Assembly: GCF_900115555.1 (NCBI RefSeq)
Contig: NZ_FOWX01000039.1
Span: 1-35,891, forward strand
Source of the DNA: Pseudomonas borbori
GTDB lineage: Bacteria > Pseudomonadota > Gammaproteobacteria > Pseudomonadales > Pseudomonadaceae
Direction: 5' to 3'
Length of the DNA: 35,891 bases
Both the position numbers and the translations under genes were made by a program. Below are positions 33,640 through 35,891 of the stretch, in pieces (the first letter of the stretch is position 1; each line of letters opens with the position of its first letter). Under the pieces are notes generated by a model, which did not search any database, was not told where the DNA came from, and was given only the letters and a program-made list of their open reading frames with translations.

Positions 33640-33668
33640 ACTGAACTCCCCATCTGCACTGCGTAAAA

Positions 33669-33690
33669 CGGCCGGAGCTAGCTCCGGCCG
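33669..33690. terminator. Perfect 22-base palindrome, second terminator candidate
   Basis: CGGCCGGAGCTAGCTCCGGC plus CG reads the same on both strands. On the minus strand TTTTA follows at once, so it can act as a second terminator behind dsbC. Because it lies 30 bases upstream of the hom start, it might also overlap the hom promoter or leader. Confidence 0.6.
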
Positions 33691-33693
33691 CAG

Positions 33694-33727
33694 AAAAGAA
33701 AAAAGAGCCGCACCTTACGAAGCGGCT
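33694..33727 (-). terminator. Rho-independent terminator of dsbC
   Basis: On the minus strand AGCCGC pairs with GCGGCT around a ten-base loop and is followed by six T, then CTTTTC. It starts about 24 bases beyond the dsbC stop codon. Confidence 0.9.
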
Positions 33728-33751
33728 GTTTATTAGTCAATCAGCCCTGAA

Positions 33752-34477
33752 TCACTTGGCTTCGAGCGCGAGCTTGGCCAGTTGCGCTGCGGGTTGGTAA
33801 CCCGGTATCAGCTTGCCATTGGCCAGGACGATCGCCGGCGTGCCGCTGACCCCGATCATCTGCCCCAGGGCGTATTGCTTGGCCACCGGGTTGTCGCACT
33901 GGGCGGTCGGTACTTCTTGCCGCGACTTGGCCAGATCCATCGCGGCGTTGGAATCCTCGGCGCACCAGACACTGACCAGTTCCTTATACGCCGGGCTCTG
34001 CAAACCCTGACGCGGGAAGGCCACGTAGCGCACCTCGACCCCCAGGCGATTGAGCTCCGGGACTTCGCTGTGCAGTTTCTGGCAGTAACCGCAATCGGTG
34101 TCGGTGAACACGGTGATGTGGGTCTTGGCCTGTTCGGCCGCGAAGATCACCATTTCCTTGGCCGGAATGCCGTTGATCTCCTTGGCAATCTCTTTGGTTT
34201 CATGCTCTTCGGTCAGGTTGACCGCCTTGCCGTCCTTGATCTGGAACAGATAGCCCTGCAGGAGGAACTGGCCGTCGTCACTGGCATACAACTGACGGCC
34301 GCCCTTGAGCTGAATCTGATACAGACCGGGCATCTGACTCTCGGCAATCGCCTCGATTGGCAGGTCTGGCTGGATCGATTGCAGGCTCTTGCGGATCACC
34401 TGATCGGGGTCGGCGGCCAGGCTCAAGCTGCTGGCCAGGCCGAGGGCCACGGCTGCGAAAATGCGGGTCACGCGCAT
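33752..34477 (-). CDS. dsbC: Periplasmic disulfide isomerase DsbC
   Basis: The ATG at 34477 (AGGAGTATCC upstream) gives 241 residues with a signal peptide cleaved near SLA-ADPD. A dimerisation domain is at about 22-85. The thioredoxin-fold domain has the active site CGYC at 129-132 (FTDTDCGYCQKLH) and the cis-Pro loop GVSGTPAIVLANG. DsbC reshuffles wrong disulfides in exported proteins and is kept reduced by DsbD. An upstream in-frame start would bury the signal peptide and was rejected. The gene lies between xerD and hom, the usual Pseudomonas order. Confidence 0.96.
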   Translation of the reverse strand: MRVTRIFAAVALGLASSLSLAADPDQVIRKSLQSIQPDLPIEAIAESQMPGLYQIQLKGGRQLYASDDGQFLLQGYLFQIKDGKAVNLTEEHETKEIAKEINGIPAKEMVIFAAEQAKTHITVFTDTDCGYCQKLHSEVPELNRLGVEVRYVAFPRQGLQSPAYKELVSVWCAEDSNAAMDLAKSRQEVPTAQCDNPVAKQYALGQMIGVSGTPAIVLANGKLIPGYQPAAQLAKLALEAK

Positions 34478-34569
34478 GGATACTCCTAACGAGCGTCGGA
34501 CAAACGAAGGTTGCAACAGACTACCATAGATGCCCGCAAAGGCAGACCACAGCAGGTCGGACGGCCACC

Positions 34570-35466
34570 TCAGCCCCGTGGATGGTGCTTGGCATGCAAC
34601 TCTTGCAGACGCGCTCGAGCGATATGGGTGTAAATCTGCGTGGTCGACAGATCGCTGTGGCCCAACAGCATCTGCACCACCCGCAGATCGGCACCGTGAT
34701 TGAGCAGATGGGTGGCAAAGGCATGGCGCAAGGTGTGCGGCGACAGGCTCTTGGCGATACCGGCGACCCTGGCCTGCAGCTTGATCCGGTGCCAGAAGGT
34801 CTGCCGGGTCATTTGCTCGCCACGCAAGCTGGGAAACAGCACGTCACTGGGCTTGCCGCCCAGCAATAACGGCCGCGCCTCCTTGCTGTAGCGCTCGATC
34901 CACAGGATCGCCTCCTCGCCCAGCGGCACCAGGCGCTCCTTGCTGCCCTTGCCGAACACGCGCAACACGCCCTGACGCAGATTGACCTGCTCCAGGGTCA
35001 GGCCGATCAACTCGCTGACCCGCAGCCCGCAAGCATAGAGCACCTCGAGCATGGCGCGATCGCGCAGACCGATCGGATCATCCAGCTCCGGCGCCGCCAG
35101 CAGTGCTTCGACATCCGTCTCCGAGAGGGATTTTGGCAACGCTCTGCCGAGCTGCGGCAAATCGACCTGCAGGGTCGGGTCGGCGCCAATCAGCCCTTCA
35201 CGCAACAGAAATCGATAAAAACCGCGCAACCCCGAGATCAGCCGCGCCGTCGAGCGGGCCTTGTAGCCCTCATTCAAACGCCAGGCCAGATGATCGAGAA
35301 TCAGCTCGCGACCGACGCCGGCCAGCTCCAGATCGCGCGCCTGCAGCCAACCATGGAACAACGCCAGATCGCTGCGATAGGCCGCCCGCGTGTGCACGGA
35401 CAAGCCTTTCTCCAGCCACAGGGCATCGAGAAAGCGGTCAATCAGCGGATGATCAATAGCGGGCAT
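34570..35466 (-). CDS. xerD: Tyrosine recombinase XerD
   Basis: This 298-residue recombinase acts with XerC at dif to resolve chromosome dimers at cell division. The N-terminal SAM-like core-binding domain is at 1-105 (HPLIDRFLDALWLEKGLSVH). The catalytic residues are all present: R149, K173, H244, R247, H270 and nucleophile Y279. The HTLRHAFATHLLNHGADLR and LLGHSDLSTTQIYTH blocks are typical. The length and catalytic positions match E. coli XerD closely. ATG 35466 is chosen over a GTG three codons upstream because MPAIDHPLIDRFLDAL is the conserved opening. dsbC follows in the same direction. A group II intron lies about 95 bases upstream. Confidence 0.97.
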   Translation of the reverse strand: MPAIDHPLIDRFLDALWLEKGLSVHTRAAYRSDLALFHGWLQARDLELAGVGRELILDHLAWRLNEGYKARSTARLISGLRGFYRFLLREGLIGADPTLQVDLPQLGRALPKSLSETDVEALLAAPELDDPIGLRDRAMLEVLYACGLRVSELIGLTLEQVNLRQGVLRVFGKGSKERLVPLGEEAILWIERYSKEARPLLLGGKPSDVLFPSLRGEQMTRQTFWHRIKLQARVAGIAKSLSPHTLRHAFATHLLNHGADLRVVQMLLGHSDLSTTQIYTHIARARLQELHAKHHPRG

Positions 35467-35560
35467 CGACAACACCTATAAACTGCTGGCGCCAGAGTGG
35501 TCGACGCCAGTTTTCCACAGCACGACCAGTTGCGGCCAGGGTTAGCGCTTAGCCCATAAT

Positions 35561-35891
35561 CGAGTAGGAGGCGGGGTTGCCCCCGCCGTCCTCTCACACC
35601 ACCGTACATACGGTTCCGTATACGGCGGTTCCTGCCTACTAACCAACAGCGTCAGCGAGCTTGGTTCCGTTGATGTGTCGCCTGCGGTATCTAAGCGCCC
35701 AGACCGGCCCTCGGAGCTTCCGGCTCCTACCTCCTGATGGTCTCGACCCCCGCTACGCGGAGTTTCTGCTTTACGATCCAACAGAGATCACACCCGACTG
35801 TCCACTCATGGCAGGTTCAGCCCTTCGTCACTCCGGTTTCGAGCAACTACTACGGCCTCGGCTGACTTCTGTTCGCCCATCCCGTCACCTC
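35561..35891 (-). mobile_element. Group II intron 3' portion, apparently without its maturase gene (partial)
   Basis: On the minus strand a domain V hairpin is formed by ACCGCCGTA/TACGGTGGT with inner TACG/CGTA and a two-base bulge (35598-35629). Then GTGTGAGAGG leads into a GC-rich domain VI hairpin, ending near CCTACTCG at 35561. At 35810-35880 the minus strand has GGGCGAACAGAAGTCAGCC and GAGGCCGTAGTAG, words I associate with the domain IV region just before an intron-encoded protein. Only about 180 bases separate this from domain V, and no reverse transcriptase motif is visible there. The coding part therefore seems deleted. The 5' part lies outside the window. Confidence 0.72.

Overview
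The window reads as chromosome of a Pseudomonas species. It is GC-rich, and it carries two gene blocks in the order familiar from pseudomonads: prfB-lysS, and xerD-dsbC-hom-thrC. RecJ, a YaeQ-family protein and a QEGLA-motif protein fit the same lineage. Intergenic gaps hold short palindromic repeats typical of the genus. The species cannot be fixed from the sequence alone.

Layout. Positions 1-1493 (minus) are the N-terminus of a very large BapA/LapF-type surface adhesin that runs off the window. Next comes a decayed abortive-infection (Abi_2) gene, then four housekeeping or unknown genes on the minus strand: a one-TM protein, an AIM24/TIGR00266 protein, a QEGLA protein and a lipoprotein. lysS and prfB follow, with prfB carrying the classical programmed +1 frameshift. 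After a TerB-like DUF533 protein, 9844-18781 (plus) is a catabolic transport cluster: a LysR regulator, an aldehyde dehydrogenase, a complete ydcSTUV ABC transporter and patD (gamma-aminobutyraldehyde dehydrogenase). A secreted SnoaL-like protein closes the cluster. It very probably imports putrescine-like polyamines or related amines and oxidises the derived aminoaldehydes.

At 19028-19683 lies a LapG-like cysteine protease gene broken by one base in a run of six C. recJ, a YaeQ gene and a CaiB/BaiF CoA-transferase gene follow.

The most interesting part is 23323-29484, a roughly 6-kb module between the intact CoA-transferase gene and a second, damaged copy of that gene's 3' end. It encodes a secreted imelysin/EfeO-like protein with an EF-hand, a four-helix membrane protein resembling a b-type cytochrome, a membrane-anchored pentaheme c-type cytochrome, and a 778-residue FTR1 iron permease. 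The last three genes overlap or are coupled. A perfect ANR/FNR-type site and a Fur-like site lie upstream. I read this as an iron-uptake system in which a c/b cytochrome chain may replace the oxygen- or peroxide-dependent oxidase of known FTR1 systems, suiting low-oxygen growth. The module ends at a degraded group II intron. That intron and the duplicated flank point to acquisition by transfer or rearrangement.

Beyond it are two small convergent paralogous membrane proteins, then thrC, hom, dsbC and xerD (all minus). The window ends in the 3' part of another group II intron whose protein-coding part seems to be missing. No tRNA, rRNA or CRISPR array was seen.
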